Origin: Ferruginibacter sp. | GTDB lineage: Bacteria > Bacteroidota > Bacteroidia > Chitinophagales > Chitinophagaceae | Direction: 5' to 3' | NCBI GenBank assembly: GCA_014379625.1 | Contig: JACMLJ010000095.1 | Location: 62,001-126,000, forward strand | Length of the DNA: 64,000 nt | Part shown: one piece after another, positions 36,811 to 46,842 of the stretch | Position numbering within the stretch: position 1 is the stretch's first letter | Layout: each line of letters opens with the position of its first letter | Notes under the pieces: model-generated | Databases searched by the model: none | What the model was told of the DNA's origin: nothing | What the model saw: only the letters and a program-made list of their open reading frames with translations | Program-made: the position numbers and the translations under genes

Positions 36811-36883
36811 GCGGCAATAGCTCAGTTGGTAGAGCATTAGCTTCCCAAGCTAAGGGCCGAGGGTTCGAATCCCTTTTGCCGCT
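36811..36883 (+). tRNA. tRNA-Gly (anticodon CCC)
   Basis: A full 73-base cloverleaf. The acceptor stem GCGGCAA/TTGCCGC is perfectly paired, the D arm is GCTC/GAGC, the anticodon stem TTAGC/GCTAA has loop TTCCCAA (CCC at 34-36), and the T arm is GAGGG-TTCGAAT-CCCTT. The discriminator is T, and CCA is not encoded. The spacer from here to 37158 shows nothing else clear. Confidence 0.93.
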
Positions 36884-37158
36884 CAAAATTTCTCTTCCAC
36901 CCCACAGGGATTTAGTCCATATCAAACGAAAAATCATTCAGATCAACCGTTAAATAACAGGTTCTGTTAACCGGTATTTTCCCTAAAAAGAATGTTGTTT
37001 TTTATACGAGAAATACAAGTATAAAAAAACCATATTTATTTGTACCTTATACGTTTAGCTTTTGCTGCTCTCTTCAAACCATTATATCCTGCCCGTTGAT
37101 TCTATTAATCAATCTTAAAAAAATTAATGTTATTACTCATTCTTAAAAAGAAAATATT

Positions 37159-37974
37159 ATGAAAAAAATTACTGTAAGTACCCTTGTATTGTTTGTTTTG
37201 TTATGTTTCATGTTTTCTGCAATGGCCCAAAACCTCACCGCAGCAAAAGCCAAAACCACTGCAACAAAGAAAGCTGCGGTTAAAAAAACAATGACCTGGA
37301 CAACCAAATCCGCGGCGGCACTTGAACTGGCGGAGCAGGGTGCCAGGTATGTAATGAATATTGAATTTGCCCAGGCCTATGAAAAATTCTCCGCGGCTTT
37401 AAAACTTGATCCCGATTTTACGGTTGCCCTGGCATTTATGTCAAACATCACCGTTGGAGAAACAAAAAAGGATTTCATTCAAAAAGCGATCAGCAGCGCT
37501 GCTAATAAAACAGCAGGAGAAAAATTATTTGCATCACTGGCAGATCCAAATAATTCGGAGGCAGTAAACAGGGAAACCTGGGCAAAATTACATGATATGT
37601 TTCCAGACGGGACCATGATCGGCAATTTCTATGTTATCACCAGGGCCACGCCGGAAGAACGGTTTGCGGCCGCAGAGGATTATATAAAGAAGTTTCCTGA
37701 ATCAGCAGCTATGTACAATACGATCGCGTACTATTATATGCTGGATAAAAAAGATATGGAATCGGCCAAAAAAAACTTTGAGAAATATATAGAACTTTAT
37801 CCAACAGGCTGCAATCCCTATGATTCAATGGGTGAATATTACCTTAGCAACGGGGATAAGGAAAATGCTAAAAAGTACTATTCACTGGCACTTGATAAAT
37901 ACCCTTTCAATATAAGTTCAGTAAATGCACTCGATAAAATGAAGGAGGAGAAAAAAATAGAACCAGCCCAATAA
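37159..37974 (+). CDS. Exported TPR-repeat protein
   Basis: A 271-residue protein with a signal peptide (1-24, ending AMAQ), so periplasmic. A Lys/Ala/Thr-rich linker (25-48) is followed by helical repeats. ALELAEQGARYVMNIEFAQAYEKFSAALKLDPDFTVALAFM is a clear TPR pair near 52-95, and SAMYNTIAYYYMLDKKDMESAKKNFEKYIELYPTGCNPYDSMGEYYLSNGDKENAKKYYSLALDKYP gives two more near 183-255. Likely a scaffold for protein contacts; a tetratricopeptide fold gives no enzyme activity. It precedes the subtilisin-like protease gene by 218 bases on the same strand. Confidence 0.85.
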   Translation: MKKITVSTLVLFVLLCFMFSAMAQNLTAAKAKTTATKKAAVKKTMTWTTKSAAALELAEQGARYVMNIEFAQAYEKFSAALKLDPDFTVALAFMSNITVGETKKDFIQKAISSAANKTAGEKLFASLADPNNSEAVNRETWAKLHDMFPDGTMIGNFYVITRATPEERFAAAEDYIKKFPESAAMYNTIAYYYMLDKKDMESAKKNFEKYIELYPTGCNPYDSMGEYYLSNGDKENAKKYYSLALDKYPFNISSVNALDKMKEEKKIEPAQ

Positions 37975-38192
37975 TAGCTGTAGAAACAGGAAGGGTAATG
38001 ATAAAGCAAATCCAACTAATTGTAAACGATAACCTGTTTGCGGGAACCAACAATTCCGCAGAATACGATTAATCATTAACCCGGATCAGCAATTGCTGAT
38101 GATGGGTGCTCCATGCTGATCTTTTTGACTATCGGCATTCAATACGCAACCATTATTAAACTCATAATCTATCACCCGGTAATTAATTTCTT

Positions 38193-39854
38193 ATGCCAGA
38201 CAAACCAAAGCTGCTCGTCCGTTTAAAAACCAGTTCCCGTGATTTTGACTTCGGTAGCAAAGACCTTATTATCGCAGAGGAAAATGATCCGATCAAAATT
38301 GTTTCCGCCAATGCTGTTGCCATTAGCCCCTGGGATGATGCACACGAAGCGATAAATGAAAACCCGGATTACTCATTTGCAGAACCTGATATTGAATCGG
38401 GGGAGGCTTTTTATAAATACCGGGAGGAGATTGAAGAAAAGGGTGACACGTCTAAAGAAGATTATTATAAATTTATTGATTACTGGCCCAGTCCTTCCAG
38501 GCCTTCTATCTGGCACCTTGGACAGGATTTTTCACAATTAAAAATGGCCAGGGAAGAAGTTGCTGCCCTGCCCAACAAAAAAGTGGTCCGCATTGCTCAT
38601 TTTGATACCGGTTATTCAAAAAAACATCTTTCTTTCCCTGCAATAAAGAACCTGATCCGGACGGATCTGCAGAGAAATTTTGTAGAGGGGGAGGAAGACA
38701 GATGGAACAATGCGGAGGACAAGTTTGAAAGTGGCACTTTAAAAATGCCCGGACATGGAACGGGTACTTTAAGCATTCTTGCCGGCGGTAAACTTTCTAT
38801 CAGTAATTTTGATTTTGATGATTATCTCGGGCTGTACGACAGTATCGAAATAGTTCCGGTACGGATCGCCAAAAGCGTGGTTTTGTTTAAGTCCGGTTCA
38901 TTTGTAAGAGCGCTTGACTATGTAGTAAATGAATTGAACCGGGAGGAGAACAACCGCGTTCATATAATTACCATGAGTATGGGTGGAGTAGCGTCCAGGG
39001 CCTGGGCAGACCTGGTAAACCTGGCTTATGAAAAGGGTATCTTTATGGTAACGGCCGCCGGTAACAATTTTAATAAACTGCCCACCCGTACCATGATCTA
39101 CCCTGCCCGCTTTAACAGGGTAGTTGCGGCATGTGGTGTTACTTTCGACCAGTCGCCATATGCTAAACCAAAAGGTGCAGGCAGCTTTTATATCATGGAA
39201 GGAAATTATGGCCCACAATCACTTATGAATACAGCGATTGCCGCATATACCCCTAATGTTCCCTGGGCCACTTACCGGTTTGACGATGTGGTGGGCATAC
39301 GTGGCGATGGTACCTCTTCAGCAACGCCGCAGGTAGCATCGGCCGCTGCTTTATATTATCTGAAATATTTTGAAGAACTGGAAGCCTTGCCTGAACCCTG
39401 GATGAGGGTAGAAGCGATCCGTAAGGCCATGTTTGAATCGGCGGCTAAGGAGATTAACAATGACGATGGAAATTTTGAAGATGATTACCAGAAATATTTT
39501 GGCAATGGTATCCTTCGGGCGGCGGCGATGCTTGAGGTAAAAGTTGCTTCGCCCAATGACCTTTTGAAGCAGGATAAAGACAGGGTTTCTTTCCCTTTTT
39601 TTAAAGTGATCTTAGGTCTCAAAGCAATGGAAGAACCGGAGAATCCGGAAGAAGAAATGCTTGAAACAGAATTGATGCAACTGGTTTTAACGGATGAGAC
39701 CTTACAAAAAATAATGCAGGACGAGGAAAAGAAAATGGACGATCTGGATAAAGAAGAAAAAATTGCTTTGGCCGCAGCGGTTATTAAAAATGAAAAGGCC
39801 TCTGAAAAATTAAAGGAGCGAATGCAGATGCTGATAAACCAGTTGAATTTGTAA
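38193..39854 (+). CDS. Subtilisin-like (S8) serine protease without signal peptide
   Basis: A 553-residue S8-family peptidase with an intact triad: Asp138 (AHFDTGY), His188 (GHGTGTLS) and Ser375 (GDGTSSATPQ), with oxyanion Asn291 (AAGNN). An N-terminal region of about 110 residues precedes the catalytic domain, possibly a propeptide or adaptor. A C-terminal tail (about 470-553) is acidic and helical (EEPENPEEEMLETELMQL; KKMDDLDKEEKIALAAAVIKNEKA). There is no signal peptide or membrane helix, which is unusual for the family and suggests cytoplasmic action. It lies on the plus strand, convergent with the caspase-hydrolase fusion gene (301 bases between stops). Confidence 0.9.
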   Translation: MPDKPKLLVRLKTSSRDFDFGSKDLIIAEENDPIKIVSANAVAISPWDDAHEAINENPDYSFAEPDIESGEAFYKYREEIEEKGDTSKEDYYKFIDYWPSPSRPSIWHLGQDFSQLKMAREEVAALPNKKVVRIAHFDTGYSKKHLSFPAIKNLIRTDLQRNFVEGEEDRWNNAEDKFESGTLKMPGHGTGTLSILAGGKLSISNFDFDDYLGLYDSIEIVPVRIAKSVVLFKSGSFVRALDYVVNELNREENNRVHIITMSMGGVASRAWADLVNLAYEKGIFMVTAAGNNFNKLPTRTMIYPARFNRVVAACGVTFDQSPYAKPKGAGSFYIMEGNYGPQSLMNTAIAAYTPNVPWATYRFDDVVGIRGDGTSSATPQVASAAALYYLKYFEELEALPEPWMRVEAIRKAMFESAAKEINNDDGNFEDDYQKYFGNGILRAAAMLEVKVASPNDLLKQDKDRVSFPFFKVILGLKAMEEPENPEEEMLETELMQLVLTDETLQKIMQDEEKKMDDLDKEEKIALAAAVIKNEKASEKLKERMQMLINQLNL

Positions 39855-40155
39855 TAATCCCAGAGCTAGTGTTAAGTTAAGTGTGAATTGTCCATTGTGA
39901 CGATTCCATTTTTTACTATTTCCTATTCACAAATCAAAGCGTCGCTTTACGGTTAATAAAATACCAGCATGGCTGAATAATCTTCACAGCGATTCTACGA
40001 TTAAATAATTCAGGCAAACAGTTTACCCCTCCGGGGGCTTATCTGTTACTTTATTATCTTCAAACGGGCTGTACCTTGACAGATAATTTTTCCTTTTCTA
40101 CCTTTAATTAAGTAACCCGCTATTTTGTGAAGTTTGCATTACAAATCCCCAATTC
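39855..40155. other. Convergent spacer between two protease genes
   Basis: Holds the 3' ends of the S8 protease and caspase-hydrolase transcripts. A short CCCC-TCC-GGGG hairpin near 40025 lacks a good T-run. No gene is seen. Confidence 0.35.
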
Positions 40156-43100
40156 TCAGGCATGTTTACCTGGTAAGGGGGGAGGCGCAGATGGTTGTTG
40201 AGTTTGCCCTTCCTGCGGTGGAGGGCTATTCAACCGGTTGTATATAAGAACCAAAGATTCCCTGTTCAAAAAATAATTCATGTGATCGCAGGCGACTTCA
40301 TGCACGGCAGGCTTTATTTTCCATGAATCTGTAGTTTGTAAAGTACTGATGCTTTCATCCGTTACAGCGATATCATTGGCCTTTTTAAAAAGCACTGCAT
40401 CAAGCGCATCATACACCCCCCGTTTTTTTACCCGCTTCAATAATTTACTGATAAGATTAGACGTATCATCATAATTTACAATGATCTGCCGGGTATTGCC
40501 CATAATGACGGTATAAGGGATTTCAGGCGCTATTCCTGTATTCAAAACCTTGTAAATACCTGTTTTGGGATCCATCTGTTTAATGGTAACCTGTATGTTT
40601 GAAGCCAGTTTACCAATCCCGGATAATAGGAACATCCAGGGCTTAAGCGCTGCAGACCCATTGATGGCATAAGTAAGTAGTGTATCCGCCATATCCCTAA
40701 CATCTGCCCAGGGCGTTCCGTTATTAGGGGTGCCCAGCATCACCAAATGGGTAACTACTTTATCACCTCCCGTTTTTTCAATAAAATAACGGCTTACCAA
40801 ACCACCCATTGAATGCGCAATAATATACAGGTTTTTTGTATGGCCGGCCTGTAACCCAACTTCGGCTAGCCTTTCTCCGAGTTTTTCAGCCGTTTGTTCA
40901 ATTGTTGTATTCAGATTTTCATAATCAAAGGCCAGTACCAGGGTATTTTTCTTTTTTCTAAGGCTATTGCCATGGGTATCTAATGAAGTCCTTATGCATT
41001 TTACCATTGCTTCTGTATCGCCGATAATACCATGAATGAAAAGTAGAATGTTATCGGCCGCTTTCACTTCTTTCGCAACGATTGCACGGTCACTTTCATA
41101 TTTTACTTCCAGGTCATCGCCTACTTCCACAATGGCTAAACGAGGATATTCATAATTAAATCCCAGCTTTTGCCCGATCGCTTTTTGAAAATAAATCTTT
41201 ATAGATCCCAGGAAACTCTTTTGGGTAATTGCGGCATCAGAGGCAGTTTCTTCAGGGAGGGTTTCAATGTATATTTTCCCATCCGCACCCGTATAACCTA
41301 CCGGGTAATATAATTTTGTTTCCGGATCATATCCAATGGGGATGATATGGTCTTCATCAGCCGACCTGGTTGCAGCAGTTTGAATGATGAGCGGGTTATC
41401 GGCATTCACCACATCCCTGTTGGTAACATCACTGAGTTCCAATACATCCATGGGCGTTCCGGACGTGGTGCCGTCTGAAACAAGATCGAAGGGTACCAGG
41501 AAAGAATTACTATTGGCCTCATGGGGCGGAGCAATAAAATTAACCGGCATGATGCCTTTTGTTGCAAGTGATTTTACATTTTGGCCTACCGAATTGGAAA
41601 GATAATCATAGACCCTTGAAATCTTATCTGAGCCGATAATACTTACTTTAGCTTTTAATTGCGCGTGTGCTTCAATACTGATACCATCCAATCGGGTTGC
41701 CTTGCCCGTGCTCATCTCAGTTTCTGCAATAGGCATTATTATTCTAAAGCCAATCGTTTCCGTTTTCCATTCCTTCGTGGAAAAGGGCCTGGATGCCTGG
41801 TTTCCGCCCGGACTTTTTGACCTGGTTCCTTTTTCCATGTCCTTTGTTTTTGCCGGGTTTAGTTCCACCCCCTCCTGCTCCAAACCATCCATTGGAATTT
41901 TATCCGTGGAAATAAAAAGTTTTAGATACTCTGTAGTTTCATTATACCCCAGTTGATGGTATTCATTGTTAATAGACATATAGATAATATCAGTAGGGTT
42001 GGTATTCTTTGTAAACAATAACCAACCTTCGCCCCCCGGCCTGATCTCCATTTTGCTTTCAAAATAGTCGATGGTTATACCGTAATTAAACTCAAGATAA
42101 GCATTGGATATCCACAATGTTTGCTGACTGGTATTGCTGATCAATAACTTAAATGCCGGGTTATTCCATTCTGCACCAACCTTTGTATAATAAAGATCAT
42201 TTAAAACTTTTATCTCCTTTACTTCTTCAAAATCGCCTGGCGTAGTGGATCTAAATAGTTTTAGATGATAATCTTTATTGGATAATTGGGATGCCGGATT
42301 ATTAAATTCCTGCAGATGTAACCATTTGGCAACGGTTTCCACATCATTTAAAAAACTTACCGCTTCGGTATTGTCAGTAACTTTTTTGGTTTTAAAAACA
42401 GGCGTTTCAGTACCGGGTAATGTTATATAAGCCTCAGATTGGTTATTGGAACGAATAACGTATTGCCCCGGCCCATCCATTAAAATTTGCACAACCGCGG
42501 AAGGTGACTGATCCTTTTCTTTCTGAATAAGTGATTTTATTGTGGGGTCAATACCTGGCGCAAACGAAAGCTTTATTTGCTTTTGATTCGGCTGTCTTTC
42601 AACAGATGCAAAATAGGTTTTACCAATTTCTCCTAATTCTGGCTGGGTCCTGATTGTTGAAAAATCCGGGGAAGGGCTTCCAGTTACTTCGGAATCACAC
42701 AGTCCGTTGATACTGATCCTGTCGCCAATTGATACATTGTGCATTGATCCCGCCTTAATGCTCCATTTATATTTAGGGTCATAGTAAACCAGGTACTCAG
42801 GATTAAAAACGGAAACTTCCTGTGATAAAAATATTTTTTCCTTTTCCGCAGGTTGTAATTCGCCGTTAATATTGATATCCGGGTTTTGATCGGGTACGAT
42901 GTTTTTTACCAGGATAAGGGTTTTATCCATCAGCTCTTTATAGCTTATCTTTCCACCACAGTTATACAATGTTTTTATGAATGAATGGGTGAACGCGCCC
43001 CGCTTTTTCCCATCGATGGTAAGCTCCTTCGATGTCTGGCTGTCTCTTGAAGCCGCAAGATGTATATGATTACCCCTGCTTACGGTAACCCTTTTATTAC

Positions 43101-43710
43101 CGGTTAATTCATCTTTTGAAATGTGGTAGGCCTTTAATTTTTTATCGTCCCGTTCAATAAAAAAATCATATCCCAGGTAATCTTCCGGGTTTAACGGTAC
43201 CGATAAATTTCCTGATACCATCCTTTCTGTAATTCCGCTATCATCAATTGCTTTGGTGATCGTTCCGCAATGGCAACAGTCTGTGATAGCAACAAAGGTA
43301 ACTCCGGGTTTATCAATCATTGTTTTCCAGATAAGAAAACTCATTTCCTTATCCACCAGGTCCCTGCCGCCGGGTAACCTGCTGTCCTGGCATACAAAGG
43401 ATTGAACAAAGCCGCTGGTGTCGGTCCAAAACTCCTGCGGCGCAGGAGAAAATGAACCATGTCCGCTATAATAAAATAAACAAATATCTCCGTCCGTAGC
43501 CGTTTCAAAATGATCAAATGAAGCGATCATATTGTTACGGGTAGGTTTATCGGGATCATCATCCGTGAGGCGTTTAAAATGGAGGGAATTGCTTTTCCCA
43601 TAGATAGTGGTTAAACATTCGGCTACTGCGTTTACATCATTAATACAACCCTGTAATGGTTTAACGGGGTAGTTATTAATACCTACCAACAGGGCAAATA
43701 TATTGGCCAT
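40156..43710 (-). CDS. Caspase-like protease fused to alpha/beta-hydrolase
   Basis: An 1184-residue two-enzyme protein. The N-terminal domain (about 1-250) is a caspase/metacaspase (peptidase C14). It opens FALLVGINNYPVKPLQGCINDV, with catalytic His84 (YYSGHGS) and Cys146 (TDCCHCG, the usual DCCHSG with Ser replaced by Cys). A middle region (about 300-870) has beta-rich, Pro/Thr-rich segments that I do not recognise. The C-terminal domain (about 880-1150) is an alpha/beta-hydrolase like lipases or PGAP1-type esterases, with FIHGIIGD, nucleophile Ser967 (IAHSMGG), candidate Asp1113 or Asp1118 and His1143 (CDHMNYF). It ends in a Pro/Gln tail. No signal peptide, so cytoplasmic. Activation of the hydrolase by proteolysis, or two parallel effector activities, is inference. 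Confidence 0.9.
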   Translation of the reverse strand: MANIFALLVGINNYPVKPLQGCINDVNAVAECLTTIYGKSNSLHFKRLTDDDPDKPTRNNMIASFDHFETATDGDICLFYYSGHGSFSPAPQEFWTDTSGFVQSFVCQDSRLPGGRDLVDKEMSFLIWKTMIDKPGVTFVAITDCCHCGTITKAIDDSGITERMVSGNLSVPLNPEDYLGYDFFIERDDKKLKAYHISKDELTGNKRVTVSRGNHIHLAASRDSQTSKELTIDGKKRGAFTHSFIKTLYNCGGKISYKELMDKTLILVKNIVPDQNPDININGELQPAEKEKIFLSQEVSVFNPEYLVYYDPKYKWSIKAGSMHNVSIGDRISINGLCDSEVTGSPSPDFSTIRTQPELGEIGKTYFASVERQPNQKQIKLSFAPGIDPTIKSLIQKEKDQSPSAVVQILMDGPGQYVIRSNNQSEAYITLPGTETPVFKTKKVTDNTEAVSFLNDVETVAKWLHLQEFNNPASQLSNKDYHLKLFRSTTPGDFEEVKEIKVLNDLYYTKVGAEWNNPAFKLLISNTSQQTLWISNAYLEFNYGITIDYFESKMEIRPGGEGWLLFTKNTNPTDIIYMSINNEYHQLGYNETTEYLKLFISTDKIPMDGLEQEGVELNPAKTKDMEKGTRSKSPGGNQASRPFSTKEWKTETIGFRIIMPIAETEMSTGKATRLDGISIEAHAQLKAKVSIIGSDKISRVYDYLSNSVGQNVKSLATKGIMPVNFIAPPHEANSNSFLVPFDLVSDGTTSGTPMDVLELSDVTNRDVVNADNPLIIQTAATRSADEDHIIPIGYDPETKLYYPVGYTGADGKIYIETLPEETASDAAITQKSFLGSIKIYFQKAIGQKLGFNYEYPRLAIVEVGDDLEVKYESDRAIVAKEVKAADNILLFIHGIIGDTEAMVKCIRTSLDTHGNSLRKKKNTLVLAFDYENLNTTIEQTAEKLGERLAEVGLQAGHTKNLYIIAHSMGGLVSRYFIEKTGGDKVVTHLVMLGTPNNGTPWADVRDMADTLLTYAINGSAALKPWMFLLSGIGKLASNIQVTIKQMDPKTGIYKVLNTGIAPEIPYTVIMGNTRQIIVNYDDTSNLISKLLKRVKKRGVYDALDAVLFKKANDIAVTDESISTLQTTDSWKIKPAVHEVACDHMNYFLNRESLVLIYNRLNSPPPQEGQTQQPSAPPPLPGKHA

Positions 43711-44283
43711 ATCATTTATTTTTTAGCTTGAAAAAAAATGTATTATAACGCATGGGGTGTCTGGTATTTATCATGGGGTGTGCGCAATTGTGGACATGTG
43801 AAATATTTTTTAGGCTTGCTGAAAAAGTATGATATGCTATCTGTGCTAAGAGGTTAAATTTTAATTGTTTTGAAATACCAGGATTAATAGAAAGCACTAA
43901 GAGGATATTGGATAACAGGTATAAAAAAGCGGCCAAACAATCAATTCTATATTCTATTAGCAGAGCAATATAATTCCATCATACTATGGTCTCAAATTTT
44001 CATAAATATACATATCAAAAACAATAAGGAGTTATTTTGCAGTTTATATTTTGTCGGCTTGTCTTTAAAATGACCGGTAATAATAACGGTTAGCAGGAGC
44101 TTGTTTTTCTATTTTTTATCTTTTCTTTTTTGTACGGAGGTTGCATGAATACCTTATCTTACTTCATCTGCCCGTGCATTCAGAACCTACCACTGATAAA
44201 TTAAATTCATACAGCCCCCTTAAAATAATACCTTTGAAATAGCAGGGAGCCTATTTTATAATTTCATTTGAACCTTCGTTAAT
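43711..44283. other. Divergent intergenic region
   Basis: A 570-base AT-rich spacer between the caspase fusion gene and pepE. It contains a pepE promoter box (44229-44236) and a short tandem CATGGGGTGT pair near 43750 and 43772. No open frame here looks coding. Confidence 0.4.
44229..44236 (+). promoter_or_regulatory. Candidate -7 box for pepE (TACCTTTG)
   Basis: TACCTTTG is a full match to TAnnTTTG, 48 bases before the pepE ATG. No -33 TTTG at the right spacing was found. Confidence 0.5.
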
Positions 44284-45006
44284 ATGTCTGTAAATCGTAT
44301 TCTGGCATTTAGCAGTTCCAAGGTGGGTAACAGTGGTTACCTGGAGACTGTTACACCGGTAATTAAAAAATTTCTGGGTGAAAAGGTGCTGAATATAGCA
44401 TTCATCCCCTTTGCTGCTGTAGCTAATAATTATGTTGAATATGCACTGCTTGTGAAAAACGGATTGAAAGGTTTATCTTTTTCGATGGAAACCGTTATGC
44501 CCGGTAATGCAAAAGAAGTAGTTGAAAGAGCAGAGGTAATATTGGTTGGTGGAGGCAATACTTTTAAATTGCTTCATGATATCTACGACTTTAAATTGCT
44601 GGATATTATTCGTGATAAAGTAAATAACGGTGTGCCCTATATTGGATGGAGCGCCGGATCAAATATTACGGGACCAACTATTGGTACCACCAATGATATG
44701 CCGGTAATAGAACCCAAAAGTTTTAACGCCCTCGGATTATTCCCGTTCCAGATCAATCCGCATTATACCAACCGGAAACTGGCAGGGCATAATGGAGAAA
44801 CCCGTGACCAGCGACTGGAGGAATTTATCCAGCTAAATCCCGGCGTACCGGTTGTGGGGTTGCCTGAAGGAACTGCTCTAAAGCTGGAAAAAGGGATACT
44901 TGGATATATCGGTCAGCTACCGGGAGTTATGCTTTACACAGGAGACAATGCTGAAATAGTTCGAAAAGAAGTTAACATAAATGATGACCTTTCGTTTTTA
45001 TTATGA
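44284..45006 (+). CDS. pepE: Dipeptidase E (alpha-aspartyl dipeptidase)
   Basis: A serine dipeptidase of family S51 that cuts Asp-Xaa dipeptides, in the cytoplasm. The residues line up with the E. coli enzyme at a constant offset: Ser123 (GWSAGSN), Asp138 (TNDMP) and His160 (INPHYTN). VILVGGGNTFKLLHDI near 86-100 is the family signature. Length 240 is close to the usual 229. Single gene with its own promoter-like site. The M28 peptidase follows after 83 bases, so peptide breakdown may be their common theme. Confidence 0.93.
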   Translation: MSVNRILAFSSSKVGNSGYLETVTPVIKKFLGEKVLNIAFIPFAAVANNYVEYALLVKNGLKGLSFSMETVMPGNAKEVVERAEVILVGGGNTFKLLHDIYDFKLLDIIRDKVNNGVPYIGWSAGSNITGPTIGTTNDMPVIEPKSFNALGLFPFQINPHYTNRKLAGHNGETRDQRLEEFIQLNPGVPVVGLPEGTALKLEKGILGYIGQLPGVMLYTGDNAEIVRKEVNINDDLSFLL

Positions 45007-45089
45007 TTATCAGGCGCAAGTTTTTTTGAAAATTTTCTTATGATGTTTGTTTTAATTTAATTTCCTTACTTAAATTATAAATCCCTGCT

Positions 45090-46748
45090 ATGTCTCAAAA
45101 AGTACGCCTGGTCACTTCAATTTTTCTAATTGTATTTACCGCAGCCTGTAATGATTCTGCAAACAAGTCAAATACCGGCAATGTACTGTCCGCTTTTAGT
45201 GCTGATAGTTTGGGCAGGCATATAGCTGTTCTTTCCGGCGATGATTATATGGGACGCAAACCCTTTAGTGAAGGCGAATCCAAAACGATCAGCTATTTAC
45301 AGGAGCAGTTCCGGGTTGCAGGACTGGAGCCAGGTAATGGTACCAGTTACCTGCAGGAAGTTCCCATGGTGAATATCACTACAACGGCTGCACCAACCAT
45401 GCATGTTCATTCTGCAATAGTTGACTTTAACCTGCAGGGGCGCGATGATTATGTGATATGGACGGACAAGACAGATTCCGTGGTTTCATTCAACAATGAT
45501 GAGATGGTATTTGCAGGATATGGTGTAGTAGCGCCGGAATATAACTGGAACGATTATGCCGGACTGGATGTAAAAGGAAAAATCGTACTGATACTGGTAA
45601 ATGACCCGGGTTTTAATGCGGGGGATAGCAGTTTGTTTAAAGGTAAAACAATGACGTATTATGGGCGCTGGACCTATAAGTTTGAAGAGGCTGCCAGGCA
45701 GGGAGCGAAGGGGTGCCTGATTGTTCACAATACGATTGCCGCGGCCTATCCTTTTAAAGTGGTGCAAAATAATTGGAACACTTCAAAATTGCATTTGGAC
45801 GAACGGGGCAAAAACAAAAAATATTCGGATATCATCGGTTGGATAAGCAGTGAGGCAGCCCATAAATTACTGGCCGCGGCTGGTATGGACAGTAGTTTAT
45901 TTGTTAAGGCAGATAAACTTGGTTTTAAAGGCAGCCTCCTGAATATTAAACTAAGCACCAGCATGCAGGTAAAAGCAACCTACGATAAATCACAAAACGT
46001 AATTGGTAAAATCACCGGTAGTAAATATCCCGATGAAACCATCATCTATACGGCACATTGGGATCACCTGGGTATTGGGGCGCCTGATGAAAATGGAGAT
46101 AGTATTTATAACGGCGCTTTAGATAATGCCAGCGCAACAGCAGGCTTATTGGAACTTGCCCGCGGGTTTAAAAAATCAGGCCGCATCCCCGAACGTACCA
46201 TCATCTTTTTGTCAGTAACCGCAGAAGAACAGGGCCTTTGGGGATCTGCCTTCTACGCGCAAAATCCCCTGTATCCGATCAATAGAACGGTAGCCAATAT
46301 AAATATGGACGGACTGAACTGGTTTGGCAAAACAAAAGATGTTATAGTTATTGGAGAAGGACAGTCGGACCTCGAAGATTATTTGAAAGAAGAAGCTGCT
46401 AAAGTTAACCGTTATATCTCTTTTGATACACATCCCGAAGCCGGTTCTTACTACCGCAGCGATCATTTTAATTTTGCAAAAGTGGGTGTACCGGCACTTT
46501 ACATAAAGGTGGGCACTGAGGCAATTGGAAAAGAGAAGGGTTTTGGTCAAAAAATGATTGATGATTATGTAAAAAATAATTATCATCGACCCAGTGATGA
46601 ATACAATGCCGCCACATGGAACCTCGATGGAGCAATTGAAGACCTTCAATTGTTATTTAATATCGGGCACCGCCTGGCTTTTAATCATCAATGGCCGGAA
46701 TGGAAAACAGGGTCAGAATTTAAAGCCATCAGGGAAGCTAAAAAATAG
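45090..46748 (+). CDS. M28-family zinc metallopeptidase lipoprotein with PA domain
   Basis: A 552-residue aminopeptidase or carboxypeptidase-type M28 enzyme. A lipoprotein signal ends in TAAC (Cys20), so it is envelope-anchored. A PA (protease-associated) domain fills roughly 130-260. The zinc-binding M28 core is at 300-530: AHWDH (first His and Asp), GALDNASATAGLLELAR, the catalytic pair TAEEQGLWGS, INMDG and a later Asp/His in the DHFNFAKVGVPALYI segment. It should trim peptides in the periplasm or at the surface. Same strand as pepE. Confidence 0.92.
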   Translation: MSQKVRLVTSIFLIVFTAACNDSANKSNTGNVLSAFSADSLGRHIAVLSGDDYMGRKPFSEGESKTISYLQEQFRVAGLEPGNGTSYLQEVPMVNITTTAAPTMHVHSAIVDFNLQGRDDYVIWTDKTDSVVSFNNDEMVFAGYGVVAPEYNWNDYAGLDVKGKIVLILVNDPGFNAGDSSLFKGKTMTYYGRWTYKFEEAARQGAKGCLIVHNTIAAAYPFKVVQNNWNTSKLHLDERGKNKKYSDIIGWISSEAAHKLLAAAGMDSSLFVKADKLGFKGSLLNIKLSTSMQVKATYDKSQNVIGKITGSKYPDETIIYTAHWDHLGIGAPDENGDSIYNGALDNASATAGLLELARGFKKSGRIPERTIIFLSVTAEEQGLWGSAFYAQNPLYPINRTVANINMDGLNWFGKTKDVIVIGEGQSDLEDYLKEEAAKVNRYISFDTHPEAGSYYRSDHFNFAKVGVPALYIKVGTEAIGKEKGFGQKMIDDYVKNNYHRPSDEYNAATWNLDGAIEDLQLLFNIGHRLAFNHQWPEWKTGSEFKAIREAKK

Positions 46749-46842
46749 CGGCTTGACAATGTTGGTTTTAAAAATAATCCTTGTGCGGCTTGGTCGGCTT
46801 TCCCGTTTTTCACCCTGCCCCAAATGTACCGGTGTTATTTAC

